Shown here: piece by piece, positions 1 through 8,690 of the stretch
Numbering within the stretch: the first letter of the stretch is position 1
Layout of the letters: every line of letters starts with the position of its first letter
Assembly: GCA_022820945.1 (NCBI GenBank)
Contig: JAJEEP010000047.1
Coordinates: 1-64,000, forward strand
Source of the DNA: Alphaproteobacteria bacterium
GTDB lineage: Bacteria > Pseudomonadota > Alphaproteobacteria > UBA828
Direction of reading: 5' to 3'
DNA: 64,000 bases
Notes under the pieces: model-generated
Seen by the model: only the letters and a program-made list of their open reading frames with translations
The model's database searches: none
Told to the model about the DNA's origin: nothing
Translations under genes and position numbers: made by a program

Positions 1-233
1 GTGTCATCATGTTCCCGTAGTGTTCCGATCTCACGCCAAATCGCTGCATTCTGCTCACCCGACGGGGGTCAGGCAGTCGATATCCGGCCGCCAAAGATCA
101 GCGGCGCGCCGTCGAAAAGCGCCACAACGCACATTCCTCAAGCCCGAGACGTGCTGGACATTTTGGGGTGGTGCACAGTAATTGGGGGGTGAAGATGGCG
201 GACGATGTCGGTCGAAACAAGAGCACCCGCTGT
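1..233. other. intergenic or flank, no gene seen
   Basis: I see no convincing coding frame here. The short open frames on both strands lack a ribosome-binding site and recognisable protein features. The base composition is visibly less GC-rich than most of the window, as in the adjoining glycosyltransferase gene. Confidence 0.5.
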
Positions 234-1124
234 TCACCGGCGCAGGCTCCGTCTCTTGCGCAGAAAAATGCGGAAAATGGAGCTGAGCGCACCTTGCCGG
301 TATCGGCCCTTGCTGAGGTGCCGGATCTGACACACCCCCGCAAGGTCTATGGGCACGCCATGTGTGCCGAGTAGCCACCGGAACGCGGAGTCTTCATAGC
401 ACTTGCGCCAGTGATTGGCCGGCTTCTGGTAGGCATGTATGGACTCGCAGTATCCGAACGCGCGCGAGACATCCCCGTGGACAATCTGATAGGGGCCCGT
501 TGCTCTCTTCGCCGGCCCCAGGCAATACGGGAACGCTTGCAGCGGAAGGTCCATGAGCGCTGGACCCGCTCGACCTCGCTGCAAGACGAGATCCTCCTCC
601 GGCAGTAGGGCGGTTCCATGAATCGACGCAGGAAAAACGAGCATGTCGTCCCTGCCTTGAAGTAAGTCTGCCAGCGAATCCAGGCAACCCTCTCCGAAAA
701 CGACGTCGGCATCCGTGAACCAAACCCAGTCGGCGGTGCTGCGCTTCGCCGAGAGATTTCGACCGATGCCACGCCGAAACAGGTATTCCTTCGGCAATGG
801 CTGCCAATCCCAAGTTATGCCTGGCAACTCTATCTTACCGAAGAAGCTCAGCACCTCCTGAGTTGGTTCATCTTCGGGCGAGTAATACACCGTCATCGTA
901 AGATCGAGCCTTGAGCTTCGGTGAATAACGAGAGAGCTAAGCTGATAGGTCAAGTAATGGCTGTAGCGCCAACAGTGACTCACGATGTTCAGGCGAAGCC
1001 GGCCCTGGCGTCTGGCCCTGGGAATCCGCGCGGGATCGACCCGACGAAACCAAGAGATGGGAAGGAATCGTCTCGCGACGAATTGGTAAAGCAACACAGC
1101 ACCCAGTTCGCCGATGTCCGACAT
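234..1124 (-). CDS. glycosyltransferase family 2/A-like protein
   Basis: About 296 residues from the ATG at 1124; a TTG at 1136 would add four residues. The central stretch WFTDADVVFGEGCLD carries a DxD-type sequence in the position that binds nucleotide-sugar and metal in GT-A glycosyltransferases. The later segment YEDSAFRWLLG resembles the acidic acceptor-side motif of family 2 enzymes. The C-terminus is very basic, with many Arg and Lys residues, which would suit membrane-surface attachment. I see no transmembrane helix. The probable role is transfer of a sugar to a surface polysaccharide or glycolipid; the acceptor is unknown. Base composition is lower in GC than the genes to its right, so the gene may have been acquired or may mark the edge of a surface-polysaccharide locus outside the window. 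Confidence 0.7.
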   Translation of the reverse strand: MSDIGELGAVLLYQFVARRFLPISWFRRVDPARIPRARRQGRLRLNIVSHCWRYSHYLTYQLSSLVIHRSSRLDLTMTVYYSPEDEPTQEVLSFFGKIELPGITWDWQPLPKEYLFRRGIGRNLSAKRSTADWVWFTDADVVFGEGCLDSLADLLQGRDDMLVFPASIHGTALLPEEDLVLQRGRAGPALMDLPLQAFPYCLGPAKRATGPYQIVHGDVSRAFGYCESIHAYQKPANHWRKCYEDSAFRWLLGTHGVPIDLAGVCQIRHLSKGRYRQGALSSIFRIFLRKRRSLRR

Positions 1125-1136
1125 CAGCAAGTTCAA

Positions 1137-1453
1137 TCCTCTACGAATTACTCACTGCTCCCGTGTGCTGCTCACGGCCATAAGCTGATTCCAGTGCGCC
1201 GACGCTTCGCTGTCGGCAGCTGTTCCCCGCAAGTTGTTCGTGCATTGTGGCACAAGTTCCGTTGCAGTCATGCGCCGGAATGACTCCATCTGCAACACGA
1301 ACGGAAGGAGAGAGAATAACACGTATTCACGCATGGTTTCGTCGCTCAGGGGCAAGATCGGTCTGGTGTCAGCGCGGCGGCAGCCGGCCTCGGGCCGCGT
1401 GGCGCGCCTCGTGATACCATCGCAGGGCGTTGGCAGGTCAACGGGAGGCGAGC
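1137..1453. other. 317-bp intergenic region, divergent promoters expected
   Basis: This gap separates the leftward glycosyltransferase from the rightward oxidoreductase. The only open frame of note, 67 codons on the minus strand at 1152-1355, has no clear domain and I do not call it. A purine-rich AGGAGAGAG stretch lies near 1305-1313 but no convincing start follows. I see no clear terminator or repeat. Confidence 0.4.
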
Positions 1454-2422
1454 ATGGCGGCGAAACCGGTCGGCTGGGGCATGATCGGCACGCGGGGCTG
1501 GAGCGACATGATCCTGGGTCCGGCGATCAACGCGGCGCGGGGTGCGCGGTTCAAGGCCGTGCTGTCTACGAAGCAGGAGAACGCCGAGCGCTACTGCGCG
1601 AGCCACGGCGTGGCGCGCGGCTACACGGACCTCGAGGCCTTCCTCGCCGATCCCGTCATCGACGTGGTGTGGATCGCGAGCCCGAACCACCTGCACAAGG
1701 ACCAGACCATAGCCGCGCTCAAAGCCGGCAAGCACGTGCTCTGCGAAAAGCCCATGGCCATGAACCAGGCCGAGTGCCGGGCGATGACGAGGGCCGCGAA
1801 GAAGGCCGGGCGCCTGCTCACCATCGGCTACAACAGCCGCTACCACCCGAGGCTGGACAAGCTGCGGGAGCAGTGGCAAGGCGGCCGCTTCGGCGAGCCG
1901 GTGCACATGCACTGTGAATTCCGCTACCGTTATCCGCACGTGCCCGACGACTGGTGGCGCCTCGACGACGCGAAGTCGGGCTGCTGGGTGCTGGGCGATA
2001 TCGGTACCCACTTCATCGACATGCTGCGCTGGTTCAACGGCGAAGCGAAGACGGTGCATGCCCACCTCTCCAACAAGGCCTACGGAAGCTCGGCCGACAC
2101 CGCCTCCGTCTCCATCGGCTTCGCGAACGGTGCCTTCGGCACGATCACGGCGTCCGTCGCGGTCACCACCGGCGGCGGGTTCGAGCTCCTGGGCAGCGAG
2201 AGCCATTGCCGGATCGAAGGCGGCTTTGTCGGCATTCCGGGCTCCATGACCACGGTGCGCCAGGGCGGCAAGCCGCGCACCGTCCCGCTCGCGGGCCACG
2301 ACACCTACAAGGCCCAAGTGGAGAGCGTCACCCGCGCGGTCGCCCGCGGCACGCCGCTCGCGGTCACGGCCCACGACGGGCTCGCCAACGTCCGCATCAT
2401 CGAGCAGGCGCGCGGCTGGTAG
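1454..2422 (+). CDS. Gfo/Idh/MocA family NAD(P)-dependent oxidoreductase
   Basis: 322 residues from the ATG at 1454, preceded by GGGAGG. An in-frame ATG at 1430 would add eight residues but has no ribosome-binding site. The N-terminal Rossmann fold shows GMIGTRGWSDMILGPAI. The family signature CEKPMAMN, with the catalytic EKP lysine, follows at about residues 98-105. The C-terminal half is the usual alpha/beta substrate domain with GDIGTHFIDMLRW. Such enzymes oxidise or reduce sugars, inositols or related polyols; the substrate cannot be read from sequence. It ends 93 bp before the small cysteine protein and hydantoinase gene and could be co-transcribed with them. Confidence 0.88.
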   Translation: MAAKPVGWGMIGTRGWSDMILGPAINAARGARFKAVLSTKQENAERYCASHGVARGYTDLEAFLADPVIDVVWIASPNHLHKDQTIAALKAGKHVLCEKPMAMNQAECRAMTRAAKKAGRLLTIGYNSRYHPRLDKLREQWQGGRFGEPVHMHCEFRYRYPHVPDDWWRLDDAKSGCWVLGDIGTHFIDMLRWFNGEAKTVHAHLSNKAYGSSADTASVSIGFANGAFGTITASVAVTTGGGFELLGSESHCRIEGGFVGIPGSMTTVRQGGKPRTVPLAGHDTYKAQVESVTRAVARGTPLAVTAHDGLANVRIIEQARGW

Positions 2423-2515
2423 GCCGCCCTGACCCGCCCGCCCCGTGCGGTTGACCCGCATCGCCCGCCGTGAAAGTGTCTCGGCCGTCCGAGACACGCT
2501 GGGAGGCAGGGTGCA

Positions 2516-2755
2516 ATGAGCGGCAAGTGGCTCCCGTTTGAGCTCGCCTGGTACGACACGCGAATTTTCAACTGCTCCTTCTGCGGCATCATGATGGCGC
2601 GGGAATACTGGGTGGACGACGAGTTCCCCGGCGAGATGTTCTGCGAGGACAAGTGCGCCGACGTGAAGCGGCGGGTCCGCGCGGAGTTCGCCGAGGCGAA
2701 GGCGGCAGGCCGCGTCGAGGAAGCCACGCATGGCGAGGAGGCAAGCGATGTATAG
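2516..2755 (+). CDS. small cysteine-rich protein coupled to HyuAB
   Basis: 79 residues, starting at an ATG preceded by GGGAGG. Two paired-cysteine elements, CSFCG (about residues 20-24) and FCEDKC (about residues 42-47), are spaced like a small zinc-binding knuckle. Between them lies a conserved-looking YWVDDEFPGEM segment, and the tail is charged and helical. I do not recognise an established function. The stop codon overlaps the start of the hydantoinase gene by 8 bp, so the two are very probably translationally coupled. A role as a small subunit, metal chaperone or assembly factor for the HyuA-HyuB enzyme is inference from this arrangement only. Confidence 0.75.
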   Translation: MSGKWLPFELAWYDTRIFNCSFCGIMMAREYWVDDEFPGEMFCEDKCADVKRRVRAEFAEAKAAGRVEEATHGEEASDV

Positions 2756-5700
2756 GGTCGGCATCGATACCGGCGGCACATTCACGGACCTGGTCGCGCT
2801 GGACGACGCGAGCGGTAACATTCGCACCGTCAAGGTCCCCTCCACGCCGCAGCAGCCCGCCGCAGCGCCGCTCAACGCCATCGACCAGAGCCGGCTCACG
2901 CCGGACGAGATCGGCCGCATCGTGCTCGGCACCACCATCGCCACCAACGCGCGCCTGCAGAAGAAGGGCGCGACCGTGCTCTACGTCGGCACCGACGGCG
3001 TGCAGGACGTGCCCATCATCGGCCTGATCGCGCGCAAGGAGGCCTACAATCCGGCGTGGGAGAAGCCCAGCGCGGGCGTGCTGCGCCGCCACGTCTTCGG
3101 CATCAAGGAACGCGTCGATCACAAGGGCAACATCCTGATCCCGCTGGAAAAGCCCGAGCTTGAGCGGCTCGGCGACTGGATCGACGAATGGCGCGCGAGC
3201 GACCCGGCCCAGGAGTGGGCGGTCGCAGTTAACCTGCTCTTCTCCTACGTCGACCCCAGCCACGAGGAGGCGATCGGCACCTATCTCGCCGAGCGCTTCC
3301 CCGACCTGCCGGTCTCGCTCTCCAGCGACGTCTGCCCGATCTGGCGGGAGTACCAGCGGAGCGCCACGGTCATCACCGACGCCTTCATCAAGCGCATCAT
3401 CGACCGCTTCGTGGGCCAGGTCTCGACCGACCTCCAGAAGGCGGGGATCAAGGCGCCGCTCTCGCTCATGAAGTCGAATGGCGGCCATCTGCAGGCGGAA
3501 TCCGCCGGCGATGCCCCGGTCCAGCTTCTACTCTCCGGCCTCGCCGGCGGGGTCATCGCCGGCGCCCGCTTCGCCCGCGATCACGCGGACGGCAACGGCG
3601 TCACCCTCGACATGGGCGGCACCAGTTGCGACGTCGGCCTCGTCACTGACGGCGCCTTCGGCTCCACCACCGAATACGAGGTGGAATGGGGCGTGCCGGT
3701 GAGCGCGCTCTTCATCGACTACACCACCATCGGCTCGGGCGGCGGCTCCATCGCCTATGTCGATGTCGGTGGCCTGCTCAGGGTCGGGCCGCGCAGCGCA
3801 GGCGCCGACCCCGGCCCCGCCTGCTACGGCAAGGGAGGAACCGAGCCGACGGTCACCGACGCCAACGTGGTGCTCGGCCGCCTCGACCCCGACTACTTCC
3901 TGGGCGGGGAGATGACCCTCGATGCCGCCAAGGCGCACGAGGCCGTGGCCGCGCTCGGCCAGACGCTCGGGCTCACAGCGGTGGAGACCGCGCGCGCGAT
4001 CTTGGAGACCGCGGCCGAGAACATGGCGGACGCGATCCGTCTGATGACGGTCGAGCGCGGCATCGATCACCGTGACTATGCGCTCATAGCCTTCGGTGGC
4101 GCAGGCCCGCTCCATGCGGTCGACGTCGCGGCGCCGCTGGAGATGAAGAAGGTCGTCGTCCCGCCCCATCCGGGGCTCTGCTCGGCGCTCGGCACGCTGC
4201 TCACCGACCTCCGCGTCGACCGCGCACGCACGGTCAACCACCGCTCGGACACCGTTGATCTCCCCACCCTCAACGACCAGCTCCAGGCGCTCGCTCGCGA
4301 AGCAGTTGAGGAACTCAAGCGCGACGGGCTGGAGGGCGAAGCGCGCGTCACCGGCTACATCAGCATGCGCTACATGGGCCAGAACTTCGGCGAGCTGGTG
4401 CAGCTCGACACGCTGGAGCTCGACGAGGACGGCTTCGCGCGAGCGCTGGAAGGACTCCACCGCCAGCACGAGGAGCTTTACGGCTACGCGCTCCGCGACA
4501 AGGTGGCCGAAATGACCGAGGTGCGCGTGATCGCCATCGGCGAGGAGCGCACCGACGCGACGCTCAGCGCGCCCGCCACGGGCTCGGGCCAGGCCCAGGC
4601 CCACCGCGAGGTCTACTTCGACGGTGACCGGCCGCTGGAGACGCCGATCTACCGCCGTGCCGAACTCCCCGCAAGCTCCGTGATCGCAGGCCCCGCGATC
4701 ATCGACGAGATGGATTCCACCACCCTCGTGCCGCCGCAGAGCGAGGTGGAGATCGGCGCCGACGGCAGCCTCATCGTGAGCCTGCCGAGGGCAGCGAGCG
4801 CGGCGGTCGGCACCGGGCGGCTCGCGCCGGAGAAGGACCCGGTCACGCTCACGGTGGTCAACAACGCGCTCGGCAACATCTGCAACGAGATGGAAAGCGC
4901 CATGGTGCGCACCGCGTATTCGCCGATCTTCAGCGAATCGCGGGACTTCTCGTGCTGCCTGTTCGACCGTCGCCTGCGCATGGTGGGCCAGGCGGAGATG
5001 AACCCGGCGATCATCTGCGCCGGGCTGCACACAGTGCCGCTCTGCGTGAAGGAGATGGAGGAGCCGATCGAGCCCGGCGACGTGATCGTCCACAACGATC
5101 CCTACCGCGGCCAGTGCCACATGCCGGAGCATCTGCTGATGAAGCCGGTCTTCGTCGACGGGACGTTGATCGGCTACGCCGCCAACATCGCCCATATCGC
5201 CGAGATCGGCGGCATGGCGGTGGGCTCCTTCGCCAGCACCGCCACCGAGGTGTTTCAGGAGGGGCTCCGGCTCCCGCCGGTGAAGCTGCTCTCGCGCGGT
5301 GAGTACGTGAAGGACGTCTGGCGCATCGCGCTTGCCAATCACCGCACCCCCAACACCACTTGGGGTGACTTCCACGCGATGATCGGCTCGCTCAACACCG
5401 CCGAGCAGCGCCTCGGCGCGCTGGTGAAGCGCCTCGGCGTCGAGACCTTCGAGAAGATTTGCGACGCGCTCGTAGACCACGCCGAGCACTGGATGCGGAA
5501 CGAGATCCGCAAGCTGCCCAACGGCATCTACAAGGCCGAGGACTACTTCGAGGACGACGGGGTCAGCACCGATCGCTTCTACTTCCGCCCCACCGTGCAC
5601 ATCCGGGAGGAGGAGATCGTGGTCGACCTCTCGGAATCGGACGAGCAGGCGCGGGGGCCGATCAACGTCACCTATGTCGCGACCGCCGCCGCCGGCTGCA

Positions 5701-6563
5701 CCGCGGTGCTGCAGACGCTCTGCGCCCGCGATGTGCCGCTCAACAGCGGCTGCTTCAAGCCGCTCCGCGTGGTGGCACCGCCGGGGACCGTGGCGAACCC
5801 GGTCTTCCCCGCGCCGAGCGTCGCCGGCAACACCGAGGGCCAGCCCCGCATCATCGCAGCGGTCCAGCACGCGCTCTCCAAGGCCGTGCCGGACATGGTG
5901 AGCGCCGCAGAAGGCGGCACCGCGTGCAACCTGCTCTTGGGCGGCATCCACCCCGATACCGGAGAGTACTGGACCCACTACCAGCTCGAAGGCGGCGGCT
6001 GGGGCGGCCGGCTCGGCAAGGACGGCAACACCGCGCTCTGCTGCGCGCACGCGAGCACCATCCGGGCGACGCCGATCGAGGTGTTCGAGACTCGCTTCCC
6101 GCTCCGCGTGATGAAGTACGAGATCCGCCCCGATTCAGGCGGCGCGGGCCAGTGGCGGGGTGGGCTCGGCTGCTGGCGCCAGTTCGAGGTGATCGCGGAT
6201 GCGATCAGCGTGAGCGCGCTCACCGACCGCATCACCGAGGGGCCCTACGGGCTGATGAAGGGAGCGCCCGGCGCGCCCACCGGCTTCTTCGTCAAGCGCG
6301 TCGAGGACGAGGAGTTCCGCACCTTCAAGGAGGTCTACGGCACCGTGAGCCCCACCAAGTTCGTCAACATCCGGCTCCACCGGGGCGATCAGATCCTGGT
6401 CCGCGTGCCGGGCGGCGGCGGCTACGGCGACCCGCACGAGCGGGCGGACGCAGCGCTCCGCGCCGATCTGGAGGACGGCTTCGTCAGCGTGAACGGGCTC
6501 TCGGCCTACGGCCGCGACGCGAGCTTCGCCGAGGCAGAGAAAGAAGCCGCCGCCGCCGAGTAG
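2748..6563 (+). CDS. hydantoinase/5-oxoprolinase HyuA-HyuB fusion protein
   Basis: 1271 residues. I choose the ATG at 2748 because GAGGAGG lies just upstream and the protein then begins MYRVGIDTGGTFTD, the canonical HyuA actin-like ATP-binding start; an ATG at 2730 adds six residues. The first roughly 690 residues are HyuA (hydantoinase_N plus hydantoinase_A, including LDMGGTSCDVG). From about residue 700 the HyuB domain begins, with NEMESAMVRTAYSPIFSESRDF. Fusions of this kind occur in ATP-dependent 5-oxoprolinases, and split forms occur in N-methylhydantoinases and acetone or acetophenone carboxylases. The reaction is ATP-driven opening of a cyclic amide or activation of a carbonyl; the substrate is uncertain. 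It is coupled to the preceding small cysteine protein and converges on the betaine-transport genes, leaving only 3 bp between stop codons. Confidence 0.9.
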   Translation: MYRVGIDTGGTFTDLVALDDASGNIRTVKVPSTPQQPAAAPLNAIDQSRLTPDEIGRIVLGTTIATNARLQKKGATVLYVGTDGVQDVPIIGLIARKEAYNPAWEKPSAGVLRRHVFGIKERVDHKGNILIPLEKPELERLGDWIDEWRASDPAQEWAVAVNLLFSYVDPSHEEAIGTYLAERFPDLPVSLSSDVCPIWREYQRSATVITDAFIKRIIDRFVGQVSTDLQKAGIKAPLSLMKSNGGHLQAESAGDAPVQLLLSGLAGGVIAGARFARDHADGNGVTLDMGGTSCDVGLVTDGAFGSTTEYEVEWGVPVSALFIDYTTIGSGGGSIAYVDVGGLLRVGPRSAGADPGPACYGKGGTEPTVTDANVVLGRLDPDYFLGGEMTLDAAKAHEAVAALGQTLGLTAVETARAILETAAENMADAIRLMTVERGIDHRDYALIAFGGAGPLHAVDVAAPLEMKKVVVPPHPGLCSALGTLLTDLRVDRARTVNHRSDTVDLPTLNDQLQALAREAVEELKRDGLEGEARVTGYISMRYMGQNFGELVQLDTLELDEDGFARALEGLHRQHEELYGYALRDKVAEMTEVRVIAIGEERTDATLSAPATGSGQAQAHREVYFDGDRPLETPIYRRAELPASSVIAGPAIIDEMDSTTLVPPQSEVEIGADGSLIVSLPRAASAAVGTGRLAPEKDPVTLTVVNNALGNICNEMESAMVRTAYSPIFSESRDFSCCLFDRRLRMVGQAEMNPAIICAGLHTVPLCVKEMEEPIEPGDVIVHNDPYRGQCHMPEHLLMKPVFVDGTLIGYAANIAHIAEIGGMAVGSFASTATEVFQEGLRLPPVKLLSRGEYVKDVWRIALANHRTPNTTWGDFHAMIGSLNTAEQRLGALVKRLGVETFEKICDALVDHAEHWMRNEIRKLPNGIYKAEDYFEDDGVSTDRFYFRPTVHIREEEIVVDLSESDEQARGPINVTYVATAAAGCTAVLQTLCARDVPLNSGCFKPLRVVAPPGTVANPVFPAPSVAGNTEGQPRIIAAVQHALSKAVPDMVSAAEGGTACNLLLGGIHPDTGEYWTHYQLEGGGWGGRLGKDGNTALCCAHASTIRATPIEVFETRFPLRVMKYEIRPDSGGAGQWRGGLGCWRQFEVIADAISVSALTDRITEGPYGLMKGAPGAPTGFFVKRVEDEEFRTFKEVYGTVSPTKFVNIRLHRGDQILVRVPGGGGYGDPHERADAALRADLEDGFVSVNGLSAYGRDASFAEAEKEAAAAE

Positions 6564-6566
6564 ACG

Positions 6567-7649
6567 TCAACCGGCTTCGGCCGCCTGCCCGGCGTTTCCT
6601 GCCGCCGCCCCGTCGCGCTCCCGGTCGTTGCCGAGGGCGCGGACCAGGGTGCCGAGCGATATGGCGCCGACCGGCTCGCCCTCGCCGTTCAGGACGCGGG
6701 CCTCGCCGCCGGGCGATGCGACCGCGACCGGCAGCGCCTCCTCCACCGACAGGTCGTGCGGGCAATCGGGCCCCTGCAAGTCCGGCCTGAGCGGCTCCAT
6801 GATGGAGCCCACCCGAATGACGCGGCCGCGATTGATGCTCTTCGTGAAGTCGGCGATGTAGGAGTCCGCCGGGCGCAGCACGATGTCTTGCGAATCGCCG
6901 TTCTGGACGACCTCGCCGTCGCGCAGGATCGCGATACGGTCGCCGATCTCGATGGCTTCCTCAAGGTCGTGGGTGACGAACACAATGGTCTTGTGCAACT
7001 CGTGCTGCAGGTCCAGCAGCAACACCCGCATGTCCGAGCGGATCAATGGATCGAGCGCGCTGAAGGCCTCGTCCATCAGCAGGATGTCCGCATCGGTCGC
7101 GAGCGCGCGGGCGAGGCCGACGCGCTGCTGCATGCCGCCGGAGAGGTGATGCGGGTAGGAGTTTTCGTAGCCCTGCAGGCCGACCCTCTCGATCCATCGC
7201 GCCGCGCGGTCGGCGCGTTCGCGCCTGGCGAGGCGCTGAAGCGCCAGGCCGTAACTGATGTTGTCCATCACTGTGCGGTGCGGGAACAAGGCAAAGCGCT
7301 GGAACACCATGCTGATCTTGTAGCGCCGGAGCTGCTTCAACGCCGCGGCGTCGAGCGCGAGCATGTCCTCCCCGTCCACGCGGATTTCGCCTTCGGTCGG
7401 GTCGATGAGACGGTTGATATGGCGGACGAGGGTGGACTTGCCGGAGCCGCTGAGTCCCATGACGACCTGGATGCTGCGCGGGGCCACGTCCAGATTGATA
7501 TCGCGCAGTCCGAGCACGTGACCGTGGTCTTCCAGCAACTCCTGCTTGCCGATGCCTTCGTGCACCAGCGACATCACGGACGCCGGGTCGGTGCCGAACA
7601 CCTTGTAGAGGCGTCCGACGTGGATGCCCTCGTAGGTCTCGGCGGTCAT
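6567..7649 (-). CDS. proV: glycine betaine/proline ABC transporter, ATP-binding subunit
   Basis: 360 residues. The Walker A motif GLSGSGKST lies at about residues 64-72, the ABC signature LSGGMQQR near 165, and Walker B ILLMDEA near 187, followed by a THDLEEA switch region. The sequence pattern and the C-terminal CBS-like extension match the ProV/OpuAA group, which powers import of compatible solutes such as glycine betaine and proline betaine. It is the last gene of a three-gene operon, and its start overlaps the permease stop by 4 bp. Downstream it converges on the hydantoinase gene. Substrate assignment rests on family resemblance; choline or other quaternary amines are possible. Confidence 0.9.
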   Translation of the reverse strand: MTAETYEGIHVGRLYKVFGTDPASVMSLVHEGIGKQELLEDHGHVLGLRDINLDVAPRSIQVVMGLSGSGKSTLVRHINRLIDPTEGEIRVDGEDMLALDAAALKQLRRYKISMVFQRFALFPHRTVMDNISYGLALQRLARRERADRAARWIERVGLQGYENSYPHHLSGGMQQRVGLARALATDADILLMDEAFSALDPLIRSDMRVLLLDLQHELHKTIVFVTHDLEEAIEIGDRIAILRDGEVVQNGDSQDIVLRPADSYIADFTKSINRGRVIRVGSIMEPLRPDLQGPDCPHDLSVEEALPVAVASPGGEARVLNGEGEPVGAISLGTLVRALGNDRERDGAAAGNAGQAAEAG

Positions 7650-8527
7650 GACTGCCGCTGCGCCTGGATGCGCCGGCCGTAGCTCTGGGTCACCCGGTCG
7701 AACACGATCGCGAGCCCGACCACCGCCGCCCCGTTGAAGAGTCCGAGAGCGAAATACTGGTTGGTAACCGCCTGGAGTACGGGCATCCCGAGGCCCTTAA
7801 CACCGATCATCGAGGCGATCACCACCATCGAGAGCGCCATCATGATCGTCTGGTTGACGCCGGCCATGATGTTGGGCAGCGCCAGCGGCAACTGCACTCC
7901 GAAAAGTCTGCGCCAGGTACCGGCGCCGAAGGCGTCCGCCGCCTCGAGCACCTCCTGGTCCACCAGGCGTATGCCGAGGTTGGTCAGCCGGATCACCGGC
8001 GGCACGGCGTAGATCACCACCGCGATCAGCCCCGGTATCTTGCCCAGGCCGAACAGCATCACCACGGGAATCAGGTAGACGAAGATAGGCATCGTCTGCA
8101 TCACGTCGAGGATCGGCGTCATGAACGCCTGCATGCGGTTGGAACGCGACATGGCGATGCCGAGGGGAATACCGATGGCGATGGCGATGAGGGTGGCGAC
8201 GAAGATGATGGCGAGCGTGCGCATCGTGTCCTCCCACATGCCGAGGACACCGATGATGAGGAAGGCGACGATGACGCCGACGCTCAGCCGCACGCGTCGG
8301 CTTGCGGCGTAGCAGATACCTGCGATCGCGAGCACGATCACCCACCAGGGGGCGTTGAGCAGGATCCACTCGAACTTGATCAACAGCCAGAGAAGCGGGT
8401 CGAAGGCGCTTTCGATGGCGTCGCCGTAGTTGCGCGAGAACGTCTTGTACGCTGCGTCGATGGACTTGTGGACGGCGCGCAGCGTGGCAATGTCGAGAGT
8501 GGGAAAATTCAGGACCCAGTCGGTCAC
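7646..8527 (-). CDS. proW: glycine betaine/proline ABC transporter, permease
   Basis: 293 residues with several hydrophobic spans, including WWVIVLAIAGICYA, VGVIVAFLIIGVLGMW and a run around IIFVATLIAIAIGIPLG, which begins the binding-protein-dependent permease domain. The EAA-like loop reads LEAADAFGAGTWRRLFGVQLP, which contacts the ATPase. This is the ProW/OpuAB type of inner-membrane subunit. It follows the binding-protein gene after a 163-bp spacer holding a strong hairpin, and overlaps the ATPase gene by 4 bp. Confidence 0.9.
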   Translation of the reverse strand: MTDWVLNFPTLDIATLRAVHKSIDAAYKTFSRNYGDAIESAFDPLLWLLIKFEWILLNAPWWVIVLAIAGICYAASRRVRLSVGVIVAFLIIGVLGMWEDTMRTLAIIFVATLIAIAIGIPLGIAMSRSNRMQAFMTPILDVMQTMPIFVYLIPVVMLFGLGKIPGLIAVVIYAVPPVIRLTNLGIRLVDQEVLEAADAFGAGTWRRLFGVQLPLALPNIMAGVNQTIMMALSMVVIASMIGVKGLGMPVLQAVTNQYFALGLFNGAAVVGLAIVFDRVTQSYGRRIQAQRQS

Positions 8528-8595
8528 GGCTCACGCTCCCCGGTTCTGCTCCCCCGAGGACATGCCGCTCCTACCCGGGCCGCGCCGGCGCGGCT

Positions 8596-8633
8596 CCCCG
8601 TCCCGGCGTTCCATCCGGTGCGCCGGGACGGGG
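8596..8633 (-). promoter_or_regulatory. strong intercistronic hairpin in betaine-transport operon
   Basis: A perfect 13-bp inverted repeat (8596-8608 with 8621-8633) encloses a 12-base loop. It lies between the binding-protein stop and the permease start. No T-run follows, so it is not a classical intrinsic terminator. It probably protects the upstream transcript or reduces read-through, giving more binding protein than membrane subunits, as is common in ABC operons (inference). Confidence 0.6.
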
Positions 8634-8690
8634 CGGGAGAGCGGGCCGGCGCGGACTCTTCCGGTCGGTGTCTGACCCGCCGGAAGCGGG

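Noticed and set aside
1152-1355. 67-codon minus-strand frame upstream of the glycosyltransferase
   Set aside because: No domain and no good ribosome-binding site; a short chance frame in intergenic DNA is more likely.
1346-2947. 533-codon minus-strand frame across the oxidoreductase and hydantoinase starts
   Set aside because: It covers two well-supported genes on the other strand and shows no domain of its own.
3528-6050. 840-codon open frame antisense to the hydantoinase gene
   Set aside because: It is a GC-rich shadow of a well-conserved gene; its translation is Arg/Ala/Val-rich, without any recognisable motif or ribosome-binding site.
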